From NCBI GenBank assembly GCA_030150795.1, contig JASLFF010000210.1, forward strand, positions 1 to 16,478: DNA of 16,478 bases. The letters run 5' to 3'. Under the pieces are notes generated by a model. That model worked only from the letters and a program-made list of their open reading frames with translations, was not told the DNA's origin and made no database searches. The DNA is from Terriglobales bacterium. Its GTDB lineage: Bacteria; Acidobacteriota; Terriglobia; Terriglobales; Gp1-AA117. This document shows, piece by piece, positions 7,339 through 14,761 of this stretch (within the stretch, counting starts at the first letter, position 1; every line of letters starts with the position of its first letter). The translations under genes and the position numbers were made by a program.

Positions 7339-8298
7339 ATGAAGCAACATCCGTTGAAGAACTCGGTTTGGGTCGGATTTGTGCTTGCCTTGATGTGGGT
7401 CGCGGTCAGCTCACTCATTGCCCGTGCACAGCAGAATCAGGGAAACGCCCAGGCATCATCCGCCAAAGAAATGCCTGCGCCTTTAAAAATTGCTCCCGGT
7501 GATCTGCTGCATATTACTGTTTTCGATGTTCCCGAGATGACGCAGGACGTGCGCATAGGCGCCAAAGGAGAGGCCCAGCTGGCGCTGATAGGGAACATTG
7601 ATCTGGCAGGATTGACCGGCGAGGAAGCGGCGGACGCGATTGCACTCGAGCTTCGCAACCGCAAGCTGCTAATCAGTCCACAGGTCAATGTTTTGATAAA
7701 GGAGTTTGCCAGCCAGGGTGTTTCGGTCATCGGAGAGGTGCAGCATCCGGGTGTTTACCAGGTACTTGGCTCGCGCAGCCTGCTCGACCTCATCTCCATG
7801 GCAGGCGGCCTTACCAATGTGGCAGATACGCGAATCACCGTGAAACGGCGGCGTGGATCGGAACAGACGATAACGGTCAAACTGAAGACCGACGACCCGG
7901 ATACTTCCCTTAACAATAATGTCCAGATTTACCCTGGAGATTTGATCTTAGTGCCACGGGCGGGAATCGTGTATGTGCTGGGCGACGTAAACCGTCCGGG
8001 AGGCTTTGTAATGCAGGACAGCGGAAAAATCACACTGCTGCAGGCAATGGCCCAGGCGGGGGGCGCCAACAAAAGCGCTTCGTTGAGTAAAACTGTTCTC
8101 ATGCGCAGGAATGCGCAAGGCTATGCGACTACCAAGCTGCACGTTGGCAAAATAGAAAAGGGAGAGGCTCCTGACCCGGAACTTCACGCGAACGATATTC
8201 TCTTTGTTCCGAACAACCGTTTAAAGAATGCGCTAAGCGGCACCCAAGCCGTTGTCAGTGCGATCGGCAGCGCTTCAATTTATGCCGTCGTCCATTAA
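7339..8298 (+). CDS. Wza-like polysaccharide export protein (Poly_export + SLBB domains)
   Basis: 319 residues from ATG 7339. An N-terminal signal peptide (hydrophobic core about 11-26) ends at ARA-QQ (cleavage near 30/31). There is no cysteine for a lipobox, so this is not a classic lipoprotein as E. coli Wza is. The polysaccharide export domain begins at LKIAPGDLLHITVFDVPE (49-66), a very characteristic opening. Two SLBB-type beta-grasp domains follow: VSVIGEVQHPGVY (128-140) and VYVLGDVNRPGGF (211-223), each trailed by a helix with an AGG motif. A C-terminal hydrophobic or amphipathic stretch (about 298-319) may insert into the outer membrane as the Wza helical barrel does. It sits 11 nt after the Wzc-like gene, its expected partner in the envelope-spanning export complex. 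Together they imply a Gram-negative envelope. Confidence 0.93.
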   Translation: MKQHPLKNSVWVGFVLALMWVAVSSLIARAQQNQGNAQASSAKEMPAPLKIAPGDLLHITVFDVPEMTQDVRIGAKGEAQLALIGNIDLAGLTGEEAADAIALELRNRKLLISPQVNVLIKEFASQGVSVIGEVQHPGVYQVLGSRSLLDLISMAGGLTNVADTRITVKRRRGSEQTITVKLKTDDPDTSLNNNVQIYPGDLILVPRAGIVYVLGDVNRPGGFVMQDSGKITLLQAMAQAGGANKSASLSKTVLMRRNAQGYATTKLHVGKIEKGEAPDPELHANDILFVPNNRLKNALSGTQAVVSAIGSASIYAVVH

Positions 8299-9640
8299 CG
8301 ACGGAGGAGCATTGCAACGCCATCGTTTGTCCACCAGCTTGCAACGGCGGATGTGGCAGTATCTGCGGTCTGCCATATTGCGGAACGCGAGCTGGGCGCT
8401 GAGTGCGCAAGGCCTGCAGCTTGCCGGCCGCTTTGGTTATTTTGTTATTGCTGCGCGGGTGCTTGGTCCAAAGGAATTCGGCACATTCGTAGCGTGTACC
8501 GCACTCATTGAAGCATTGTCGCCGTTCGCCTCTTTCGGCACTGAGAAACTGGTCGTCAAGTATGTAGCCAGGGACCGAAGTCTGTTGCAGCTGTATGTTG
8601 GCAACGCACTTGTGGTTACGGTTGGGTGCGGCTTGATCCTGGCTTTGCTTGCCATCTGCATTCGGTCAGCGGTGCTCCCAGCGTCGGCGACCGCGCCCAT
8701 GCTTGCAGCCGTGGCCCTGGCCGATCTTCTTGGCCGGCAGATTGTAACCATCTGCTCCAATGCATTCGCGGCAATTGAGCAATTCCGAAAGTACACACAA
8801 CTCCTGGCAGGCTCAACGGCCTTGCGGCTGCTCGGCGCGATTGTTTTGGCTGCTTCCAGTGCCACAGCCCTCAAATGGGCGTATCTGTATGCCGTGTCGA
8901 CATTGATCGCCGCGGTGATGGGACTCATTGTGGTGACACGATGCTGCGGTTCACCATGCTTCCAACTCAAGCTGGTTGTGCCTTCCATGCGTGAGGGATT
9001 TCACTTCTCGACCTCAGCCGCTTCACAATCCGTTTATAACGATATCGATAAAACGATGCTGGCCCGGCTGAGTACCCTGGATGCGGCAGCCATCTACGCA
9101 GTCGCTTATCGATTTGTAGATGCGGCCATGCTGCCGGTCAGTTCACTCGCCGCAGCCACGTACCCGGAATTCTTTCGGCGCGGCGTACACGGCGTGACCT
9201 CCAGTTTCGCATTCGCATGGAGCATAATTCGACGCTCGGTGGTTTACGGTCTTTTCATTGGTGCCGCACTATTCATCGCCGCAGGCCTTGTGCCGGTCAT
9301 TATGGGGCAAGGGTACCAGAACAGCATCGTTGCATTACGCTGGCTCTGCGTGCTGCCGGCCATCAAGAGTGTGCACGCGTTTCTTACCGACACCCTGACA
9401 GGCGCTGATTATCAGTGGCAAAGGTCCATGGTGCAGATAGTTGTGGCTGGATTCAACATCGTTATCAATCTCTGGACCATTCGCGCATATGCCTGGCGGG
9501 GAGCCGCATGGTCCAGCGTGATCACGGATTTGCTCCTCGCGGTTCTGTTGTACCTGGTAATTCGCTCACACCTGCGACGCGAGCAAGCAGAAGCTGATGC
9601 AAGGCAAGTGCAGCCCGTGCTTGCCACAGGCGAGGAATAG
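8282..9640 (+). CDS. Wzx-type polysaccharide flippase (oligosaccharide transporter family)
   Basis: 452 residues from ATG 8282, a polytopic membrane protein with about a dozen hydrophobic segments. Family signatures are ARVLGPKEFGTF (58-69), SFGTEKLVVKYVARD (84-98) and the mid-protein NDIDKTMLARLSTLDAAAIY segment, typical of flippases that move undecaprenyl-linked oligosaccharide repeat units to the periplasmic side. The start overlaps the end of the Wza-like gene by 17 nt. A TTG at 8252 extends the frame by 10 residues, and ATG 8351 shortens it by 23. The strong GGAGGAG at 8303-8309 is in-frame coding sequence and is not well spaced from any start codon. The start is therefore uncertain, while the family is not. 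It is followed after 32 nt by the polymerase. Confidence 0.9.
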   Translation: MPSSINDGGALQRHRLSTSLQRRMWQYLRSAILRNASWALSAQGLQLAGRFGYFVIAARVLGPKEFGTFVACTALIEALSPFASFGTEKLVVKYVARDRSLLQLYVGNALVVTVGCGLILALLAICIRSAVLPASATAPMLAAVALADLLGRQIVTICSNAFAAIEQFRKYTQLLAGSTALRLLGAIVLAASSATALKWAYLYAVSTLIAAVMGLIVVTRCCGSPCFQLKLVVPSMREGFHFSTSAASQSVYNDIDKTMLARLSTLDAAAIYAVAYRFVDAAMLPVSSLAAATYPEFFRRGVHGVTSSFAFAWSIIRRSVVYGLFIGAALFIAAGLVPVIMGQGYQNSIVALRWLCVLPAIKSVHAFLTDTLTGADYQWQRSMVQIVVAGFNIVINLWTIRAYAWRGAAWSSVITDLLLAVLLYLVIRSHLRREQAEADARQVQPVLATGEE

Positions 9641-9672
9641 ACCGCGCAATAACGGACAACAGCATCAAGCTG

Positions 9673-11028
9673 ATGATATCTGCTGGCAAAATGGCGATGT
9701 TTTATCGGGCAGTGGAACGAGTGTTTGTTTGCCTGCTATTGCTATCGAGTATGGGAGTGGTAGACGGACTGACACGCCCCGAGGCGCCGCGCAGCTCCGG
9801 GGATTGGTTCAGTCTGTCCGCTGCAGAGCCACCAGCTCCGCTGATCACTGTGATCTTACAAATCGGTATATATGCCACTGGCGCCGTTCTGGTGGGAAGC
9901 CGCTGGCGAACCATGTTACGCTCCATACGCGCCTCGGTGTGGCCGCTTATCTTATTCGTTTGCCTGGCCCCTCTCTCCCTGCTATGGAGCATTGATCCAT
10001 CGTTGACGCTGAAAAGAAGTGCGCTATTGCTCTTTTTTAGTACTCTCGCGATCTACCTGGGTGAGCGCTATTCGATTGATGAGTTTGCACAAAGGCTCGC
10101 CGAGGCACTCTGCGCAATGATCATTGCCGTGATCCTCATGTACTTTGTCTCGCCAGGACACGTGCTTGACCCAAGGTCGGAGCAAGGCGCCTGGATGGGA
10201 CTATCGGGACACAAGAATACATTCGGTCAGTACATGGCTATCAGCATTGTTGTTCTGCTGCTGGTCCGGTTTCGCCGCTTCGGCTGGGCGCGCTATGCGT
10301 TCCTCCTTGCGGCCGCTATTTTGCTGCTCCTCTCACATTCGGTAGCCGCGCTCGCCGATTGCTTACTTACCCTAGGTGCCGTCCTGTTCTTGCGCTTGAC
10401 CAGGCTCGGGTCTAAAGACTTATTGTTTGTTGTTCTAATATTTGCGGTACTGGCTGCAAGCGCTGCGGCGATTTACCTCACCACCAGCAGCGATTTCGAC
10501 AGCTTGCGACTGCTCGGACGTGACGCGACTCTGTCAGGACGGACTCGTGTATGGCCTTTGGTGATTCAGGCGATCGCAAAGCGGCCTGTTCTTGGCTATG
10601 GATACGGCACTTTCTGGAGTATCTACCAACCCGAAGGCCTGCAGGTATGGCTCGGAGCTGGATTCTTGGTGAGGGCGGCCGACCAGGGCTATCTTGAATT
10701 ATGTCTCGGCTACGGCCTGGTCGGGCTCATCCTGTTTGGCTGCGTGTTCGTCCATTATCTCGCGATGGCCGTTCGCTACTGCCGATCCAGGCGTGCAGGC
10801 ATTGCGCTGTGGCCCGTGGCTTATTTGGTCTTTTTCGCACTGAATAACACGACCGAAAGTACGCTGATGCTGTCGTGGCGCTCACTGCCGTGGTTGATGT
10901 TCATGGCCCTTGCTACCTCGCTCGCCCTTCATCAGCGGCAGAAGGAAGCGCTCGTGCTTCGCCGCGTGCCCCAGGCAAAGATGGGACTGCCGAACGATTG
11001 GCCCGCGTGGCAATCCAGATGGATGTGA
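9673..11028 (+). CDS. Wzy / O-antigen ligase family polymerase
   Basis: 451 residues with about ten to twelve transmembrane segments. Family signatures are GLSGHKNTFGQYM (176-188) and SGRTRVWPLVIQAI (288-301) followed by RPVLGYGYGTFW (304-315). The second pair marks the large periplasmic loop of the Wzy_C (O-antigen ligase-like) family, where a conserved Arg contacts the polyprenyl-linked donor. The enzyme would join repeat units on the periplasmic face after the flippase. Polymerase and ligase cannot be separated by sequence alone; the neighbouring flippase and Wzc-like co-polymerase favour polymerase. Starts at ATG 9673, 9691 or 9697 are all in frame and none has a clear Shine-Dalgarno. The C-terminal ~30 residues are polar and cytoplasmic. 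Confidence 0.9.
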   Translation: MISAGKMAMFYRAVERVFVCLLLLSSMGVVDGLTRPEAPRSSGDWFSLSAAEPPAPLITVILQIGIYATGAVLVGSRWRTMLRSIRASVWPLILFVCLAPLSLLWSIDPSLTLKRSALLLFFSTLAIYLGERYSIDEFAQRLAEALCAMIIAVILMYFVSPGHVLDPRSEQGAWMGLSGHKNTFGQYMAISIVVLLLVRFRRFGWARYAFLLAAAILLLLSHSVAALADCLLTLGAVLFLRLTRLGSKDLLFVVLIFAVLAASAAAIYLTTSSDFDSLRLLGRDATLSGRTRVWPLVIQAIAKRPVLGYGYGTFWSIYQPEGLQVWLGAGFLVRAADQGYLELCLGYGLVGLILFGCVFVHYLAMAVRYCRSRRAGIALWPVAYLVFFALNNTTESTLMLSWRSLPWLMFMALATSLALHQRQKEALVLRRVPQAKMGLPNDWPAWQSRWM

Positions 11029-11041
11029 GCTGCCAATTGTG

Positions 11042-12271
11042 ATGCAGAAGAATCAGAATCGTCTCGCGGGCAAACGGGCGGGTCTGGTTGTACTTTCACA
11101 TTACCCGTTTGATCCCCGCCCGCGCCGTACAGCTGATCTGCTCAGGCATTACAACATGAGCGTCGATTACATCTGCTTGGGGGACGGCAAAGCCCCGTCG
11201 CACGAGAGGACCAATGGGATAAATGTGTTTCGCGTACCGATCAAACACAAACGTGGCGGCAAGCTTGCGTATGCATGGCAGTATTCGGCATTCATTCTCG
11301 CCGCTGGCGCCATTCTTACAGCGCGCTCGTGGCGCCAGCCCTATGACCTCGTTTACATCAACAACATGCCCGACGTTCTCGTAGTGAGCGCATTGCTGCC
11401 GAAGGTGTTCGGCGCGAAGGTCATTCTCGACCTGCATGATCCCATGCCCGAACTCATGATGACCATCTTTGGAACGGAGTCAGATAGCAAGAGCATCCGG
11501 TTTCTAAAGGTGCTCGAAAAGTGGAGCATGGAGCGTGCGGACCAGATTCTGACTCCCAACATAGCATTCAAGCGCATTTTCGCTGCGCGCAGCTGTCCGG
11601 AGGAAAAAATTGCCGTGATTATGAACTCTCCCGATGGAGCGATTTTTCCATTTCGGCCTGTATGCTCGCTCCCGGCACGGAACCTGCATGGCGACCAGCC
11701 GTTTGTGGTCATGTATCACGGCACTTTGGTCGAGCGAAATGGCTTGGATGTCGCCGTGGATGCTTTTGGAGACATCCACGCCGATATGCCCACGGCAGAA
11801 CTGCATATTTATGGCAAGCCGACCCCGTTCTTGGAAAGAGTGATGCAATCGGCGCGCGAGCGTGGTTTACAGCAAAGCGTGCTTTATCTGGGAGAGAAGC
11901 CACTGGAGCAGATTGTTGAGGCAATCGACGGCTGTGATGTGGGCGTCGTTCCGAACAATCGCAATGCGTTTACGGATCTCAACATGCCTACTCGCATTTT
12001 CGAATATCTATCGCGCGGCAGACCGGTGATTGCTCCACGCACGCCGGGTATTCAGGATTACTTCGACGAGCCCTCGCTCCTATTCTTCGAGCCTGGAATC
12101 GCGGAAGATCTTGCGCGAACAATTCAGTTCGTTGCTTGCAATCCTGAAGAGGCATATCGGATCACTAAACGAGGTCAGCAAGTCTACAAAGCGCACTCCT
12201 GGGAACAGGAAGGTCATGCGCTGGTACAGGTCGTAGAACAACTTCTGGAGCTCAAAACGACGAACTCTTAA
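11042..12271 (+). CDS. Glycosyltransferase, GT-B fold, GT4-like
   Basis: 409 residues from ATG 11042, 13 nt after the polymerase stop. The open frame continues upstream to 10910 inside the polymerase gene, but that part has no family character. The N-terminal acceptor half begins LVVLSHYPFDPRPRRTADLL (15-34), with the glycine- and arginine-containing loop usual for GT4. It continues with YDLVYINNMPDVL (101-113) and VILDLHDPMPEL (127-138). The C-terminal donor half starts at VVMYHGTLVERNGLDVAVDA (222-241) and includes LHIYGKP (254-260), VPNNRNAF..NMPTRIFEYLSRGRPVIAP (303-331) and the usual C-terminal helix. The EX7E motif is not canonical: only E321 is in the expected stretch. Such enzymes transfer a nucleotide-sugar unit onto the growing polyprenyl-linked repeat on the cytoplasmic face. 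The sugar and linkage cannot be inferred. Confidence 0.9.
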   Translation: MQKNQNRLAGKRAGLVVLSHYPFDPRPRRTADLLRHYNMSVDYICLGDGKAPSHERTNGINVFRVPIKHKRGGKLAYAWQYSAFILAAGAILTARSWRQPYDLVYINNMPDVLVVSALLPKVFGAKVILDLHDPMPELMMTIFGTESDSKSIRFLKVLEKWSMERADQILTPNIAFKRIFAARSCPEEKIAVIMNSPDGAIFPFRPVCSLPARNLHGDQPFVVMYHGTLVERNGLDVAVDAFGDIHADMPTAELHIYGKPTPFLERVMQSARERGLQQSVLYLGEKPLEQIVEAIDGCDVGVVPNNRNAFTDLNMPTRIFEYLSRGRPVIAPRTPGIQDYFDEPSLLFFEPGIAEDLARTIQFVACNPEEAYRITKRGQQVYKAHSWEQEGHALVQVVEQLLELKTTNS

Positions 12272-12363
12272 GTTTGTCTCTTAATCGCCAGCTAGAAAGT
12301 GCGCTGGTTCCGGATCTGCTCCTGCCGTGTATCTTCATTGGCCGGGTGATCTTTCGCGAAAAG

Positions 12364-13488
12364 ATGAATATGAGCAACGCTCTTCGTATCCTTGCCTGGC
12401 CGGCCTTCAAGAACGCCGCGCCTTACACTGTATTGCTGTATAGAAACATGCAAGAGATAGGCGCAACTGTGGAAGAGTTTAGTGCCTGGCGAGTTTTATC
12501 GCGCCGGTATGACATTGTGCACTTCCACTGGCCGGAATACTGCGTCAATGGCCGGGGACGATTGGCATCATTATTCTGGAGCTGCGCATTATTTGCAGCA
12601 ATTTGCTGGGTTCGCATCCGGGGCGGCAAGATTGTCTGGACAGTTCACAATTTGCAGAGTCATCATCAGCAGCACCCGCTTATGGAGCGTTATTTTTGGA
12701 AAATATTTACCGCGCTCGTGAATGCCTTCATTAGCCTCTCCGAGACCGGTCTCGAACAGGCGGGTCAGCGTCATCCGGCGCTCCGGACGAAACGCGGATT
12801 TGTAATCCCTCACGGCAACATTCGAGACGCGTATCCGGGAATCGACATTTCGCGCGAAGAGGCGCGATCGCGGCTAGGAATCGCTCAAACTGCCAAAGTG
12901 GTGGGGTTTTTCGGCTCAGTCGAGAGATATAAAGGAATAACGGAACTGGCGGAGGCATTCTCACCGCTGGACGATCCCCGGGCAGTTCTTTGTGTCGCCG
13001 GGAAGAGTTACCTTGACGCTCAGGAACGCAATTATATCGAGCAGATAGCCGCATGCGACTCTCGGGTACTGCTGCATCTCAGATACATCAGGGATTCTGA
13101 AGTCGCGTCTTTTATCCGTGCTGCTGACCTTGTCGTGCTACCCTTCCGCGAGATTCTGAACTCCGGCTCTGCCGTACTTGCGCTCGCCCTCGACCGGCCC
13201 GTCCTTGTGCCCGAGAAGGGATCAATGCGGAACCTGCAAGAGTTCGCGGGGATTGAGTGGGTCCACTTGTACTCGGGTGAACTGACCCCGATGACCTTGC
13301 AGCAACATCTCGACGCTGCGATTGAGAGAGCTGCAAGCCGCGGCCGATGCCGCGCTCTGGAATCCGGGTGGGCAGGACTCGACTGGAAGTATCTGGCGCA
13401 ACTCACAGTAAATGCGTACCAATCCGTAATTGGCCGAGTACCGCGCTATGCCGCCCAGATCAGGGCATCTGGAAAGTTCGAAGCGTGA
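12364..13488 (+). CDS. Glycosyltransferase, GT-B fold (HFHWPE type)
   Basis: 374 residues from ATG 12364. A TTG at 12274 would add 30 residues with no family character, and GTG 12346 or ATG 12370 are also possible. The N-terminal half carries LRILAWPAFKN (8-18), YDIVHFHWPEY (49-59, a signature of a GT4-like subgroup that includes mannosyl- and glucuronosyltransferases of EPS loci), and IVWTVHNLQSH (90-100). The donor half has KVVGFFGSVERYKGI (178-192), VAGKSY (211-216), and LPFREILNSGSAVLALALDRPVLVP (259-283), whose Glu263 lies near the nucleotide-sugar site. Its stop overlaps the GTG of the next gene (GTGA), so the two are probably co-translated. The acceptor and sugar are unknown. Confidence 0.88.
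   Translation: MNMSNALRILAWPAFKNAAPYTVLLYRNMQEIGATVEEFSAWRVLSRRYDIVHFHWPEYCVNGRGRLASLFWSCALFAAICWVRIRGGKIVWTVHNLQSHHQQHPLMERYFWKIFTALVNAFISLSETGLEQAGQRHPALRTKRGFVIPHGNIRDAYPGIDISREEARSRLGIAQTAKVVGFFGSVERYKGITELAEAFSPLDDPRAVLCVAGKSYLDAQERNYIEQIAACDSRVLLHLRYIRDSEVASFIRAADLVVLPFREILNSGSAVLALALDRPVLVPEKGSMRNLQEFAGIEWVHLYSGELTPMTLQQHLDAAIERAASRGRCRALESGWAGLDWKYLAQLTVNAYQSVIGRVPRYAAQIRASGKFEA
13471..13476 (+). promoter_or_regulatory. Ribosome binding site selecting GTG 13485
   Basis: GGAAAG lies 8 nt before GTG 13485, which overlaps the preceding TGA. It supports this start over the in-frame ATG at 13347, which would put 46 non-signal residues ahead of an N-terminal hydrophobic helix. Confidence 0.6.
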
Positions 13489-14585
13489 TAATCAAACTTG
13501 TGTTCGCCGGGGCCGCTATTGCCTGCATTATTACGGTCCTGATGAATGAACGATACTTCCACGGGGCTCCGCATGTGGCGCACTCAAGCAGTTCAGGGCT
13601 CCCATTGAAATCCGTCGGCGGCATCAGATCGGCTGGCTCAGATCCAACCAATGTCCCACATTTCTCGACCCAGCCTGCCATCGGCGTGTTTGCCGACGGA
13701 GGCGGCGGATACACGAGCGCGCAATGCGCCGCTGCTCTCGATGGCCATGCATCATCGCACGTTTATAACGGGCACCCGATCAACCAGGAAACCGTTCCGG
13801 AAAACCAGCAGCCGCATTCGCCCGGATCGCCAGCGGATGGCATCATCTCACCTGTCAACCAGACGAAGCCGACTCGGAGCCAGCTCGCGTACTACGCAAG
13901 CGATGGTTATCTCTCATCAACAATGAATCCGCCTTATACCTGGATGAAGCTGATAGATGGGCAGTATACCGGAACGACCGAAATGATCATTCGCTGGGCT
14001 GCATGCAAATGGGGCATGGACGAAGACATGATCCGTGCGCAGGCGACCGCTGAACATCTCAGCTGGGTGCAGTGGAATGCTTTCGGTGACGAACGCCGCT
14101 CTCCAAGCCGGTGCAAAGCCGGCAGGAATTCCGGCCATGACTCAACTAACTTGTGGGACTATCTAATTTCGAATGCTTGTTACCAATCCTGGTCGAATTG
14201 GCAGACGAAGGTTGTCTACTCAAGTCCACATCTGGGCGCCTGGACGACATGGCCGGCAATGAACGAAAGCACAGCGTTTGCCGCAGACTACCGTTATGGC
14301 TATCAACGCTCGTGTATGAACGGAGATCGATCCGGATTTTTCAAATGGGATGGAAGTGGGCCTGCGTATCTCACCGATGTCGCAAACGCGAAGAGCGATC
14401 CTTACAGCGAGTCACCGCATAAGTTCTGGAACCCGGTGACAACCACATATGCCACTAATCTCGAGTACGTTGAGTTCGCTTGTTTGGGCGCCCACTACAG
14501 CGGCCACTGGATGGATTCCGACGCACTGTCGTATTTAGACCGGCTGTTAACTCACTGGAAGAAGAAGGACTGGTTGCCGAAATAG
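13485..14585 (+). CDS. Exported lysozyme-fold (lytic transglycosylase-like) protein
   Basis: 366 residues from GTG 13485. The N-terminus (IIKLVFAGAAIACIITVLM, 2-20) is a signal peptide or single membrane anchor. A low-complexity Ser/Gly/Pro/His-rich region (about 28-130) would span the periplasm. The globular domain begins near 135. WAACKWGMDEDMIRAQATAE (171-190) followed by HLSWVQW matches the opening helices of lysozyme-like/SLT domains, where the acidic residue at the end of the second helix (here Glu190) is catalytic. Six cysteines are visible (C14, C81, C174, C210, C232, C277, with C333 a seventh), compatible with disulphides outside the cytoplasm. The 4-nt overlap with a glycosyltransferase gene argues for a job in the same pathway: cutting the glycan, or opening peptidoglycan for the export complex. 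It could also be a non-catalytic binding protein. Confidence 0.65.
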   Translation: MIIKLVFAGAAIACIITVLMNERYFHGAPHVAHSSSSGLPLKSVGGIRSAGSDPTNVPHFSTQPAIGVFADGGGGYTSAQCAAALDGHASSHVYNGHPINQETVPENQQPHSPGSPADGIISPVNQTKPTRSQLAYYASDGYLSSTMNPPYTWMKLIDGQYTGTTEMIIRWAACKWGMDEDMIRAQATAEHLSWVQWNAFGDERRSPSRCKAGRNSGHDSTNLWDYLISNACYQSWSNWQTKVVYSSPHLGAWTTWPAMNESTAFAADYRYGYQRSCMNGDRSGFFKWDGSGPAYLTDVANAKSDPYSESPHKFWNPVTTTYATNLEYVEFACLGAHYSGHWMDSDALSYLDRLLTHWKKKDWLPK

Positions 14586-14587
14586 AG

Positions 14588-14617
14588 CCGGGAGCCCAGC
14601 GCCACGGCGTGCTCCGG
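14588..14617 (+). terminator. Weak hairpin after the plus-strand gene run
   Basis: CCGGGAGC (14588-14595) can pair with GCTCCGG (14611-14617) around one bulged G, and CGCC/GGCG lie inside. It begins 3 nt after the last plus-strand stop. No U-run follows, so it is not a convincing intrinsic terminator; it could assist Rho-dependent termination or protect the 3' end. Confidence 0.3.
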
Positions 14618-14712
14618 TTATGAAGCTGGATTGGCGCTAATAAAATTGCATTTGGGCCGCGTATTTTTGAGCCCAGATCCCAAAAACATCAAACAACGTT
14701 TTCGTGGAGAAC

Positions 14713-14738
14713 AAAAAGCCACCCTCATGGAGGATGGC
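14713..14738 (-). terminator. Intrinsic terminator of the minus-strand beta-helix gene
   Basis: Read on the minus strand, GCCATCCTC, a CAT loop and GAGGGTGGC form a 9-bp stem (one U-G wobble), directly followed by TTTTTGTTCT. It starts 24 nt after the minus-strand stop at 14762. On the plus strand the wobble becomes a C-A mismatch and no T-run follows the stem, so the element works mainly for the minus-strand gene. Confidence 0.8.
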
Positions 14739-14761
14739 TGTTTGCTGCCTATTGTTACACC

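Noticed and set aside
7300..9640. PEP-CTERM/exosortase-type EPS system
   Set aside because: Some EPS loci with similar Wzc/Wza genes carry an exosortase and PEP-CTERM substrates. No exosortase-like membrane protein or PEP-type C-terminus is present in this window.
10910..11041. Upstream extension of the first glycosyltransferase into the polymerase gene
   Set aside because: The 44 extra codons overlap the polymerase coding sequence and show no GT-B character; the conserved strand starts just after ATG 11042.
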